Shown here piece by piece: positions 35,216 to 43,427 of a DNA stretch of 64,000 nt. The notes under the pieces were generated by a model. That model ran no database searches and was not told where the DNA came from. It saw only the letters and a program-made list of their open reading frames with translations. The first letter of the stretch is position 1, and each line of letters begins with the position of its first letter. The stretch is from Methylobacterium segetis (GTDB lineage: Bacteria > Pseudomonadota > Alphaproteobacteria > Rhizobiales > Beijerinckiaceae): assembly GCF_004348265.1 (NCBI RefSeq), contig NZ_SMNT01000001.1:1-64000 (forward strand). The letters run 5' to 3'. Both the position numbers and the translations under genes were made by a program.

Positions 35216-37321
35216 TCAGGCCTCCGCGCGCGGCCACCACGCGCCGGGCCAGGTGTGCCGGCGCTCCTCGGCCGGACGGCTCCACGCGGCGATCCGCTCG
35301 GCTTGGGCGTCCTGCGCCTGGGGGGTATCGGCCCCGTAGATCTCGGCGATCTCATCCAGCCGCGCCCGCCGCTCGGCCTTCGCCGATAGCCTGTCGGGGT
35401 GCTCCTCCAGTTCCCAGCCCGTGCGTAGGTGCTCCCAGGCCCCGGCATCGAACGCGGACAACAGGTCCATCCCGTGCGCGCAGGCGTTCGCGACCGCCTG
35501 GGGGGCGAGGAGCTCGGAGACGCTGAACAGCGGATCGGAAACCGGCCCGGCCCGTCGCCAAGCGACCGCGCCCGCCTCATGTAGGAGCTCGCGGAGCGGG
35601 CAGACGCGGCCCGCCTGCGGGTCGAGATGCGTCACGCCCGCGTCGAGGCCCGCGCAGAGTTGCATGACCGCCCGCCAGTGGAACGTGATTGCATCGGCCC
35701 TCCGAAGGGGGGCGGGCGCGAACGAGATCCCGTTCTCTGGCTCGGTCGTGCGGTCCGCCGCACGCCACGCCCGACACCACGCGTCGATCCGACCCGTCGC
35801 GTCGTCTCCTGCGCGCGGCTCGGTGCCCTGGGGTAGGTGTGCCACGACCAAACCGCGCAGGTCGCCACCCCGGTCAGGATCCCGCATAAACAGGGTGAGA
35901 CGGGCGAACGGGCCCTGGCCCCACGAGGCGACCGCGTCCCGCAGATCCCTGCAGAACGCCTCGATCGACGCGCGCGCCGACGCGTCGTCGTCGCACCCGT
36001 ACGCTGCGGGACGCACATCGAAGCGCGCGTTGAACAGGACGCCGTGTTCCTGGGGCAGGTAGGACGCGGTTGCCACGATCGCCCGGACGTCCGCCGCCTC
36101 GATGTAGCGGGACTTGCCCGGGGCCGGGACTGCGGCGAGTTCGAGGCGTTCGGGTGCTCGTGGGGTCGGCGTCGGGCGCCGCGCCGTATCCTGCCCCAGG
36201 TCTGATTGAGCCGGCTCGACCGGCCCCGCGTTGACGAGATCCTGGAACACCGCCACGCGCAGCTCCAGCGCGGCCGGGGCGGTATCGTCGGCCGGCGTCG
36301 CCCAGAACGCCATCATCCGCCGCCACGGCTCGGCGAGGCCGCCGGTGCGCTCCAACCTCAGGCGCCGCCGGAAGCGATCAATGATCCGTCGCCGGTCCAT
36401 CTCTTCAATCGAGGCCACGAGCGCGTCGACGACCGCGTCCTCGCCGAGGATGTCGTTGTAGTAGAGGCTCGTCAGGAAGGCCTGCAGCCAAGCGATCTTG
36501 GTCGCCGCTGGCTCCTGCCAGGCGAACCACGCCCGCACCTGGGCGGACTCGTCGCCGTCGGCCAGCGCCGTGACGTAGGTGAGCAGATGCACGTCGTGGT
36601 CGACGTCGAACACCTCCCGCACCAACTTCACCGTGATGCGCGGGGGTTCGAGATCGCGCAGCTGCCCGAGGCCGTTCAGCAGATCGCGGGGATGGCCTTG
36701 CTTGAGGCCCGCAAGCAGAGCGAGCGCGGCCGGATCGTAGGCGAGGCCGTCTGCCTCCGCCCGTTCCTGCAGGAGGCGGATCGCGAGCCGGGCCGGGAGC
36801 GGTTTGACCACGACCGAACGAAGCCGCGAGCGCAGCGGCGCGATGATCTGGCCGGGGTGGGTGGTCGCGAAGCAGAAGGTCACGCCGTCCGGAGGCTCCT
36901 CGACGGACTTGAGGAGGGCCTCGGCGGCGCGCCGTTCGAGGGCATGCGCCTCGTCGAAGAAGAGGACCACGTACTTGTAAGCCGTCTGGGGGCGGGCGCG
37001 GTCCGTCACGAAGCGGAGGACGTTGGCCTTATCGCCGCCTTCGAGAGGCGTGTCGTATTCGTGAAACCCAGCGTTCGCTGTACAGGCCTGACATCGCCCG
37101 CACGGCGAGCCGCAGGCGCGCCGGTCACGGCAGTTCAGCGCGCGCGCGTAGAGGCGCGCGAGCGACGTCTTGCCCGAGCCGTAGGCGCCCTCAAAGAGGA
37201 TGGGGCGGGCGATCTGTCCGCGCTGGATCAGCCGGGAGAGAAACCTTTTGGCGTGCTCCTGACCGCGGATCTCGGCGAAGGTTTGCGGGGGACGGGCATC
37301 GGCGTAATCGGACCTGGCCAA
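35216..37321 (-). CDS. DnaX-like clamp-loader ATPase (gamma/tau type) of the mobile element
   Basis: A 701-residue protein. Residues 15-230 are a DnaX AAA+ module: Walker A GAYGSGKTS (45-53), Zn-finger Cys64, 74, 77, 80 at almost the E. coli DnaX spacing, Walker B LFFDEAHAL with Asp123-Glu124, ALLKSVEEPPDGV (135-147), sensor FATTHP, SRL (165-167) in place of SRC, and GHPRDLLNGL as sensor 2. The C-terminal 300 residues match nothing I know. I chose the TTG at 37321 because GAGGAG lies 7 bases upstream; an ATG at 37483 would add a repeat-encoded Arg/Gln tail. Host DnaX normally sits near recR, so this is an extra copy. Confidence 0.8.
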   Translation of the reverse strand: MARSDYADARPPQTFAEIRGQEHAKRFLSRLIQRGQIARPILFEGAYGSGKTSLARLYARALNCRDRRACGSPCGRCQACTANAGFHEYDTPLEGGDKANVLRFVTDRARPQTAYKYVVLFFDEAHALERRAAEALLKSVEEPPDGVTFCFATTHPGQIIAPLRSRLRSVVVKPLPARLAIRLLQERAEADGLAYDPAALALLAGLKQGHPRDLLNGLGQLRDLEPPRITVKLVREVFDVDHDVHLLTYVTALADGDESAQVRAWFAWQEPAATKIAWLQAFLTSLYYNDILGEDAVVDALVASIEEMDRRRIIDRFRRRLRLERTGGLAEPWRRMMAFWATPADDTAPAALELRVAVFQDLVNAGPVEPAQSDLGQDTARRPTPTPRAPERLELAAVPAPGKSRYIEAADVRAIVATASYLPQEHGVLFNARFDVRPAAYGCDDDASARASIEAFCRDLRDAVASWGQGPFARLTLFMRDPDRGGDLRGLVVAHLPQGTEPRAGDDATGRIDAWCRAWRAADRTTEPENGISFAPAPLRRADAITFHWRAVMQLCAGLDAGVTHLDPQAGRVCPLRELLHEAGAVAWRRAGPVSDPLFSVSELLAPQAVANACAHGMDLLSAFDAGAWEHLRTGWELEEHPDRLSAKAERRARLDEIAEIYGADTPQAQDAQAERIAAWSRPAEERRHTWPGAWWPRAEA

Positions 37322-37417
37322 GGGGGGGCTCCTCGCGGCTGGGCTTCGCTCCGCGCAGGCCGCGGCTTGGGCCGCAACCTTGGGGGTTCGGTGGGGGACC
37401 GGCAAGCCTTGCCGGGC

Positions 37418-37480
37418 CTGACGAAGCTGACGGGTCTGACGGGTCTGACGACGCTGACGGCCCTGACGAGGCTGCCGACG
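37418..37480 (+). repeat. seven tandem 9-base repeats, CTGACGnnn
   Basis: The units read CTGACGAAG, CTGACGGGT, CTGACGGGT, CTGACGACG, CTGACGGCC, CTGACGAGG and CTGCCGACG without gaps. The first six bases are constant in six of seven units. They lie just upstream of the DnaX-like gene and downstream of the helicase gene, a position where iterons of an origin or a protein-binding array could be expected. Confidence 0.8.
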
Positions 37481-37521
37481 CAAGCGGCCGTCACGCCGAT
37501 CGCGCCCTCACCGGGCCGGCT

Positions 37522-37620
37522 AGAGCCGTGCCCGACCACGTTGCAATCGGGCGGGGCTCTAAGTCCTTGTCGCAACGCGCTCTCTCGCGCCGAACCGGTG
37601 TCCACTTCGGCGGAGAGCGC
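37522..37620. repeat. two adjacent REP-like imperfect palindromes
   Basis: The first (37522-37560) pairs AGAGCC with GGCTCT and GCCCGA with TCGGGC. The second (37577-37620) pairs GCGCTCTC with GAGAGCGC and CGCCGAA with TTCGGCG, with a 3-base bulge. The second begins directly after the helicase stop, so it may also act as its terminator. The motif resembles short dispersed palindromes I recall from Methylobacterium genomes. Confidence 0.6.
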
Positions 37621-37621
37621 T

Positions 37622-39115
37622 CTAGACGCTCCCGGGCGCGACCTTCAGCGGGTAGTACCACCCGGTCTCCTTCTTGACCTTCGGACCGAACGGCACCGTG
37701 GGATCGAGCACGTACGTGCGCATGCATTCCCCGAAGCGGGTGAGGGTAAGGGTGCTGTTCGTCTGCTCGCAGTACAGGTCGTGGAGGTCGCTCGCCTTGA
37801 TGCCCTGGCGCGTGACGATTCCCGTGACGCGCGCCGACATGAGGTCGAGAGCGCGCAGCCAGACCAGCACTGGGTCCGGCGCCCGCCCGGTCTCCTGCAG
37901 GGCGACGAGCGCCTCGAGATGCGCCTCGATCGGCCCCGCCCCGAACACGTCGACCGAGCGCCACAGCAGCCCGTAGTCCACCGTGTCGATCGCCGGCCAC
38001 ACCGCCGCGTCGCCCCCGGTCTCGACCTTGCCGTTGCGGAAGCGCAGGCTGGCGAAGCGCCGGTTGCCCGTGGCGTCGGCCACCAGGGCGTCGATCGCGC
38101 TGTTGGCCGTGCCGATCAGCGTCGTGCGCTGCCGGTGGCCCTCGCTCATCGACGTGCCGAGCTTGCGCCGCCGCAGCCCCTCGCTCGTCACGAGGCTCTT
38201 CAGCACCGGGATGAGCTTGGCCTCGATCTGCTCCATGTCGTCCACGAACAGCGCCGGAAAGCGATAGATGTCGCCGCTGCGCTTGTCCGTAAAGTCCGAC
38301 AGCAGGACCGGGCCGGTTGCCAGCTCGCGCAGCGGCGCCAGGAACTTGCGCACGAACGTCGTCTTGCCCCCGCCCTGGAGCGGGCTCCAGATCACCGGCA
38401 TCAGGTGGTGCCGGATCGGCAGCCCGAGGAGCTTGCGCTTCACCTGCCAGACGAAGTGTTGCAGGCAGCCGACGCACAGCGTGGCGTCGGTCTCGAACAC
38501 GGTCGCCGCGAGCAGCGACCACGCCGTCGCCGCCTCGTCCGTCGCGCCCACGTCCGGCATCAGCAGCGGCTCGACGATCGCCTGCCGGCGCGCCTTCTGC
38601 GCCTCCCGGGTCAACCGGCGCACGGCGCGCTCGACATCGGTCTTGCGCATCTTGATGCCGTTGGCCCGCACCTCGGTCATGAGCTCGTCGATCAGCCAGG
38701 GGCCATCGATCTCCTCGACCGCCAGGAACCCCGCGATCTCGTCCGCCCGATGCGCCGCGCTGGGCGCCGTCCGGCTCCGCAGCGTGCCGTCGAACAGGAT
38801 CTCGATGCCCTCCCGCTCGAGGAAGACCGCGACGAGCTTCACGGCCGCGTCGGTCAGCTTCTCTTCCTCCTCGGGCCCCGCACCCGACTCCGCGCCGTCC
38901 GCCTTGTCGAGGCGGCGCTGGACGCGGCGGCGCATGATCGTCTCGTAGGCCTCCTGGATGCGGTGGAACGCCTCCGCGCTGCCGTTGCCGTTGAGATCCG
39001 GGTGAGCGATCTTGGCCTCCTTGTGATAGGCGGCCTTGACCGCCTCCGTCGAAGCGCCCGGCGCGACGCCGAGCACCCTATAGGCTTCCTCGCTCGTCAT
39101 GTTTGCGTGCGACAT
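37622..39115 (-). CDS. J-domain fused to SF3/VapE-type (DUF5906-like) helicase
   Basis: A 497-residue protein. Residues 8-65 form a DnaJ J-domain with intact HPD (38-40). A linker with acidic run and helices follows. Residues about 235-400 are a helicase of the virulence-associated-E/phage primase-helicase group: Walker A QGGGKTT (247-253), Walker B FVDDMEQ (290-296), LIGTANSAI as sensor, and FASLRFRNGKVE. No primase domain is present. Such helicases drive replication of satellites and integrative elements; the J-domain would recruit DnaK. The ATG at 39115 was preferred because the upstream frame is antisense to another gene. First gene of the block. Confidence 0.8.
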   Translation of the reverse strand: MSHANMTSEEAYRVLGVAPGASTEAVKAAYHKEAKIAHPDLNGNGSAEAFHRIQEAYETIMRRRVQRRLDKADGAESGAGPEEEEKLTDAAVKLVAVFLEREGIEILFDGTLRSRTAPSAAHRADEIAGFLAVEEIDGPWLIDELMTEVRANGIKMRKTDVERAVRRLTREAQKARRQAIVEPLLMPDVGATDEAATAWSLLAATVFETDATLCVGCLQHFVWQVKRKLLGLPIRHHLMPVIWSPLQGGGKTTFVRKFLAPLRELATGPVLLSDFTDKRSGDIYRFPALFVDDMEQIEAKLIPVLKSLVTSEGLRRRKLGTSMSEGHRQRTTLIGTANSAIDALVADATGNRRFASLRFRNGKVETGGDAAVWPAIDTVDYGLLWRSVDVFGAGPIEAHLEALVALQETGRAPDPVLVWLRALDLMSARVTGIVTRQGIKASDLHDLYCEQTNSTLTLTRFGECMRTYVLDPTVPFGPKVKKETGWYYPLKVAPGSV

Positions 39116-39277
39116 GGTAGAATTCGTCCTGGCAAAGCCTTGGACAGGGCGGTCGTGGCTCGACCCGCTGGAGCCCGTCAGGCGATGACCCAGGGCTAGC
39201 CAGTCGCGGGGGCTCGCCGGAAAACTGCTGGAATTGTCCGGGTTCAGGCGATCGCGGTACGGGGGCGGGAGAGCGGC

Positions 39278-39922
39278 GTGGGGCGGGCGTATGCGGGGTT
39301 CTACTGGACGCTGCCGGTACCGCGACGGGGCTTCCGGCAGTTGCCCGCTGACGTCGAGGCCGCCGCCCGCCGCAGCCGGACCATCCGATACCAACTCGAG
39401 CTGATCCGCCGGTATGTGCGCGACGAGAAGGGCCACCTCATCGCCGAACGGGCCTTCATGGAGTTCGCCTCCGATCGGGGCACTGAGGCTGTTCGCGAAG
39501 AATTGGACAGGATCATACCGATCTGCATCGCGAAACAGGCCACGTTGCTGGTGGTCGATTTCTCGCAGGCTCACCATTGGCGTCCGCACGAGGAGATACC
39601 CAGCTACGTCAGGGCGCGCGGCGTCGAGTGCGAACCGTTGCTGCCGGAGCGGGAGATGATTGACGGTCAGTTCTTCGACCCGATCCGGCACTTTCGCCGA
39701 TGGCAGAAGCGACACGCCTCCGAAGGTCCGGCCATGCGCGAGCGTGCGAAGCTGGAACTGCTCGCGGTCATGGGGCGACTGCCCGAAGCGCGCGGTCGTA
39801 CGCAGCGCGCCGCCGACGACTTGAATCAACGGGGGATCACGACGGGTACGGGCCGCCGCTGGACGGCGGAGGGTGTGCGCAAGACCTACGCGCGCCTGAC
39901 TGCGACGGACGCCGACGCCTGA
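39278..39922 (+). CDS. serine-recombinase-like protein without nucleophile
   Basis: A 214-residue protein with the strand and helix order of a resolvase domain: it starts RAYAGFYW, where active enzymes have YARVS; then IRYQLELIRRYV, FMEFASDRGTEAVREELDRII, TLLVVDFSQA, and YVRARGVECEPL. The catalytic Ser is replaced by an aromatic residue, and the RxxR pair is not seen. The C-terminus (RAADDLNQRGITTGTGRRWTAEGVRKTYARL) matches the DNA-contacting recombinase region. It may bind DNA without cutting, for example as a regulator. It diverges from the helicase gene with 162 bases between. Confidence 0.65.
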   Translation: MGRAYAGFYWTLPVPRRGFRQLPADVEAAARRSRTIRYQLELIRRYVRDEKGHLIAERAFMEFASDRGTEAVREELDRIIPICIAKQATLLVVDFSQAHHWRPHEEIPSYVRARGVECEPLLPEREMIDGQFFDPIRHFRRWQKRHASEGPAMRERAKLELLAVMGRLPEARGRTQRAADDLNQRGITTGTGRRWTAEGVRKTYARLTATDADA

Positions 39923-40188
39923 ACGCTCGCTCGTCCCCAGCCGACGGTCCCGGGGCGTCGCTGGCCCGACCGCTACTCCATCGCGGTGCTCGCTCGGGTG
40001 GACGGCGGTTCAGCCAGCCCTGTCCCGAGCCGGTCCCGGCGATCGTAGCCAATCCCAATCCCTCGGGGGGCAGGCCTACGTGCGGATGCCACACGGCGAT
40101 GAGCAGATACTCGGGACCGGGCACGTGCCGCCATATGACAGTGCCCCCTCGACGGGCATCCCGCAACGCCAACGGCCACGATCGATCC

Positions 40189-40509
40189 ATGCGTGAAACC
40201 CGCCCCAGCCCCTTCCGGCCCGACGACCACCCCCGCGTGACCGAGGCGCTGCGCTACCTCGCGCGAAACAGCCCGGCTTACTTCGAGCGCCCCGGGCCCG
40301 CCCACATCAAGGTTGGCCCCTACAACTTCTATCCCACCACCGGCCGCATCAACCGCGACGGCGGTAAGTGCCTCGCCGAGCGCGGGCTCGCCGCCTTCGC
40401 CCGGGTTCTCAAGCTGCCCGCGCCCGGTTCGCCCGAGGACGGCGAGCGCGACCACCAGCGCAAGGCGCGTAGGACCGCGCAGGACGCGACGCAACTCACC
40501 GCTCGGTAG
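40189..40509 (+). CDS. small hypothetical protein
   Basis: A 106-residue basic protein starting MRETRPSPFRPDDHPRV. The core HIKVGPYNFYPTTGRINRDGG looks like a folded unit that I have seen only in unannotated accessory genes. It has no signal peptide or membrane segment. The frame is open further upstream, but that part is compositionally random, so I chose the ATG at 40189. The function is unknown. Confidence 0.55.
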   Translation: MRETRPSPFRPDDHPRVTEALRYLARNSPAYFERPGPAHIKVGPYNFYPTTGRINRDGGKCLAERGLAAFARVLKLPAPGSPEDGERDHQRKARRTAQDATQLTAR

Positions 40510-40983
40510 GAGCCCATCGCCCCGCCCCATCCGCACCCGTCTTGATCGGCGCGGCGATGCCTCCCGCGTTGCCGCGGCCGCACCCGTTCAGGCGCACGAG
40601 GGTCTCCATGCGGGCGTCCGTCTTTTTTACAGTAAAACGCTGCACCCCGAGGGCATAGAGGTCGTATCATCGAGCTTGACATTGTGGTACAACAATAAAA
40701 CCCCACCGGCAGACACCCTCGGACACACAGACACCCCCAGCCGAGAGACAACCCGAGCCGACACACCCGCCGAGCCACCCCAACACACTCCCCGCGACAC
40801 CCCCGAACCACCCAGAGCACCCCCAGACGCCGTCGCCGGCCAGCCCCGGCACGAGCACCAAGCGCGACCACCGCCCCAATCACGCTGCCGCGCCTTCGTC
40901 GCGCTGCCCGCGCAAGTTCCAGCACGCAGCCGTGAAGCCATCCCGGACCGCACCGCCCGCGGTCGCCAGCCGGGAGCCCCTTC
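40510..40983. other. 474-base region with strand-biased composition
   Basis: No gene is supported here. From about 40690 to 40880 the plus strand is almost free of T and very rich in A and C, unlike any other stretch of the window. A consensus -35 hexamer TTGACA lies at 40676-40681 and overlaps ATTGT-N6-ACAAT, a 5-base inverted repeat (40681-40696). These could form the promoter and operator for the nuclease gene, though no clear -10 is visible. Confidence 0.45.
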
Positions 40984-42327
40984 GTGGCCGACCTCACCCT
41001 GCCCATCGCCCTCCGCGACCCCTCCGCCTCCGATCCCTTCGTCGCCCGCCTGCCGCACGCTCCAGCCCTGTCCGACGCCTTGCGTAAGGCCCACGGCGCC
41101 TTCATCAGCACCGATTCGCGGTTCGCCGCCGCGGCCAGAGTTCTGGCGAGCCTCTGGCGCGCCGATCACGGCCTGCCCGCAGGGGTCCACATCACCCGCG
41201 GCGCCGATGGCAAGACCCGCCGGGTCCGGGCTGGCTACCGCCTGCGCGCCGACGCCGCCCGCGCCGGGGCCGCTTTCCTCGAGCCCGCCACCCGCGCCTT
41301 CCTTCATCGTGCCCTCGTTCTGAGGGAGCTGGGCTCAGCCTGGGACGTCCCCAAGATCCAGGGTCACCTGCTGTCTTCGCAAGGTTTGCTGATCAACCTT
41401 CTCGCGCCGCTCGCCTGCGATCCGGATCTGGCCACCGCGGTGTTCCGCGCCCTGCTGCCCGATACCGTGCATGCCATCACCGGCATCACGGTAGAGTCCT
41501 CGATCGGGCGCGATGACCCCGCCCTGCTCGGGGACGGCACCGCCTGGGACGCCCGGATCGACTTCGTCAGCTTGGACGGCGAGCCCGGGATCATCGGCCT
41601 GGAATGCAAGTACGTGGAGAACCTTCAGGGCCCAGCCGCCTCTCCCCGCGACCGCTACCGTGAGGTCACCCGCGCCAGCGGCCTGTTCATCGACCCCGAC
41701 GTCCCCGATCTTTACCGCCCCGGTCTCGAGCAGCTCCGCCGCGAGCACACTCTCCTCCCCCTCGCCCTCGCCCGCGGGCTCGCCGGCCGCGCCCACTTCA
41801 TCCTACTCGGGCCCGCCCTGAACCCCCGGGTCGCGGCCGCCGCCGAAGCCTACCGCGCCCACCTCGTCGACCCCACCGGCGCCCAGGGCGGCGTCGGCTT
41901 CAGCCACCTCACCCTCGAGGCCGTCCTCGCCGCGCTGGCGGCGGCCGGCGCGACCGATCGGGCACGCGCCTTCCACGCCCGCTACCTCGACCTCGACCGG
42001 GTCGCCGCGCTCGCCCTCGGGCCGGACGCCCCCGGCACCCCTTCGTCCCCGCCGCCCAACGGCCCGGCCGCGCCGCTCCTCCTGCCGGCCCCGTCGCCCG
42101 GGGACGTACCGAAGGCCGCGCCGGTCGCCCCGTACGGATCTCGCCGGCGGGCTGCTCGACCGCGCCACAGGGGGGCCGGGACGCCCACATGTGCGGCACC
42201 CGCCCGCCGATCCGGATCCGCGTCGGCGAAGCGGCTCCTGCCGCGCACGTCACCGGCGACTCCGGCTTCGTCGCGCCCCACCGCCGCTGCGCGTTCGGCC
42301 GCGCCTGCCTCTACCAAGGGCTGCTGA
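40984..42327 (+). CDS. PGN_0703-like PD-(D/E)XK restriction endonuclease
   Basis: A 447-residue protein. Residues about 20-310 match the PGN_0703 family of putative restriction endonucleases: the NLL(A/S) region appears as HLLSSQGLLINLLAPL, and the catalytic core as AWDARIDFVSLDGEPG followed by IIGLECKYVE, giving Asp and Glu-x-Lys of the PD-(D/E)XK fold. The last 90 residues are a low-complexity Pro/Ala/Arg tail. It probably cuts DNA in a defence or element-maintenance role; no methylase is adjacent. The start is a GTG. The next gene begins one base after its stop. Confidence 0.65.
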   Translation: MADLTLPIALRDPSASDPFVARLPHAPALSDALRKAHGAFISTDSRFAAAARVLASLWRADHGLPAGVHITRGADGKTRRVRAGYRLRADAARAGAAFLEPATRAFLHRALVLRELGSAWDVPKIQGHLLSSQGLLINLLAPLACDPDLATAVFRALLPDTVHAITGITVESSIGRDDPALLGDGTAWDARIDFVSLDGEPGIIGLECKYVENLQGPAASPRDRYREVTRASGLFIDPDVPDLYRPGLEQLRREHTLLPLALARGLAGRAHFILLGPALNPRVAAAAEAYRAHLVDPTGAQGGVGFSHLTLEAVLAALAAAGATDRARAFHARYLDLDRVAALALGPDAPGTPSSPPPNGPAAPLLLPAPSPGDVPKAAPVAPYGSRRRAARPRHRGAGTPTCAAPARRSGSASAKRLLPRTSPATPASSRPTAAARSAAPASTKGC

Positions 42328-42328
42328 G

Positions 42329-42577
42329 ATGGACGCCATCGCGGACGCGCCCACGCTCGCCGACCCCGACGACGCCCCCGTGCCGCACATCACCCACGAC
42401 CCCGCAACCGGCCGCGCCTACCCCGCGCCGACTAGCCCGGAGCCGGACTTCGTCACGCTCGCCCACCAGCTCATCGACGCCTGCGCCGAGGCCACCGACG
42501 GCTGCTTCCCGTTCGAGCCCGATGGCTTCTGTGCGCACGGGCACCCGACCTGGCTGCGCCGCCTGGGCGTCGTCTGA
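42329..42577 (+). CDS. small hypothetical protein
   Basis: An 82-residue acidic protein, MDAIADAPTLADPDD at the start, with FVTLAHQLIDACAEATDGC and CAHGHPTWLRRLGVV at the end. The three Cys and four His could bind metal, but no known motif is formed. It starts one base after the nuclease stop and so is probably cotranscribed and coupled. The function is unknown. Confidence 0.55.
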   Translation: MDAIADAPTLADPDDAPVPHITHDPATGRAYPAPTSPEPDFVTLAHQLIDACAEATDGCFPFEPDGFCAHGHPTWLRRLGVV

Positions 42578-42770
42578 CCTCCGACCCATCTACGCCGCGC
42601 CGACTCCCACGCCGGCGCGACGCCGGTGGGGTCTGCACAACCCTCCACCCCTAGGCCCGCTTCGGGCCGCTTCGGCCTGCTTCCTCTCCCGGGAACCCCG
42701 CCATATCGCCTCGACCCATCCGGGCGCGCCGCTCCCCGCGGTGCCGATGCGGTCCGAGGAGCCCGCTACC

Positions 42771-43325
42771 ATGGCCACCGCTCTCGACCTCCCCCTGCCG
42801 CCCTCAGCCGACACCCCGTTCGTCGTCGCCTTCATCACTGAACCCCCGGGGGCGCTCGCCATCCTGAGCCGGACCACGGCGCCGGACGGCCACACCTGGA
42901 ACCGCGTCGTGCGTCTGACTTCACCTCGGCGTGGCAAGCGCTTCAGCCGCAACACCGAGACCGGACGGGTGCTGCGCGCCCTTCATGCCGACGGCCTGCT
43001 CGGTCGGGTGATGATCAACCTGCCCGAGCACGCCGGCATCCCGCGCGACGGCGCCGCCTTCCGCGAACCCGACATCCAGCACCTCGTGCGCGGTCTGGAG
43101 CGGATGGGGGTCCAGGCGATGGTGACCGCCACACCCCTGTGGCGCCCCGCCTTCGACGTCCCCAACCCCGACGGGACCAGGACGCTGGCGAGCACCATGG
43201 CGGCGTATCTGCCTGACGGCCTGAGGGGTACGCCGCACGGGGAGGCGCAGTGCATCGATGCGCTTCTGCTGGCGATATTTGCCGACGCACCCGACGACGA
43301 CACGCCGCCCTACCGCCCGCACTGA
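42771..43325 (+). CDS. hypothetical protein
   Basis: A 184-residue soluble protein of unknown family. It begins MATALDLPLPPSADTPF and alternates strands and helices (VVAFITEPPGALAILSRTT, WNRVVRLTSPRRGKRFSR, LLGRVMINLPEHAGIP). GAGGA lies about 10 bases upstream of the ATG at 42771. An alternative ATG is at 42747. It lies in a run of plus-strand accessory genes after the nuclease. Confidence 0.55.
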   Translation: MATALDLPLPPSADTPFVVAFITEPPGALAILSRTTAPDGHTWNRVVRLTSPRRGKRFSRNTETGRVLRALHADGLLGRVMINLPEHAGIPRDGAAFREPDIQHLVRGLERMGVQAMVTATPLWRPAFDVPNPDGTRTLASTMAAYLPDGLRGTPHGEAQCIDALLLAIFADAPDDDTPPYRPH

Positions 43326-43427
43326 CCCCGCAGCTTCTTCCAATCACGCCCCTCGCGGCGGGCCGCCTGTTACCTCCCGGCCTGCCGCACATCCCCCACC
43401 CCCTGCAGCCGCCCGGACACCCCACCC

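Larger units (their letters stand above)
37322..37621. other. 300-base gap between DnaX-like and helicase genes
   Basis: It contains seven 9-base tandem repeats (37418-37480), two REP-like hairpins (37522-37620) and a GC-rich leader with a GAGGAG ribosome binding site for the DnaX-like gene. No additional gene is supported. This is the only long untranslated gap inside the replication block. Confidence 0.6.

Noticed and set aside
35216..37321. Host dnaX gene
   Set aside because: The C-terminal half does not resemble tau, the arginine-finger cysteine is missing, it lacks the usual neighbours (the YbaB-type gene and recR), and it sits in an integrase-linked accessory block.
37418..37480. CRISPR array
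   Set aside because: The units are 9 bases and directly joined, without spacers, and no cas gene is nearby.
36206..39199. 997-codon plus-strand open frame
   Set aside because: It is antisense to the DnaX-like and helicase genes, both of which show ordered catalytic motifs. Only the 9-base repeats inside it are of interest.
40660..40700. Second copy of the tRNA-Ser 3' end (attR)
   Set aside because: The sequence near 40670 and near 60680 was compared with the tRNA end and shares only a few short words such as GGTATCGAG. No real direct repeat was found.
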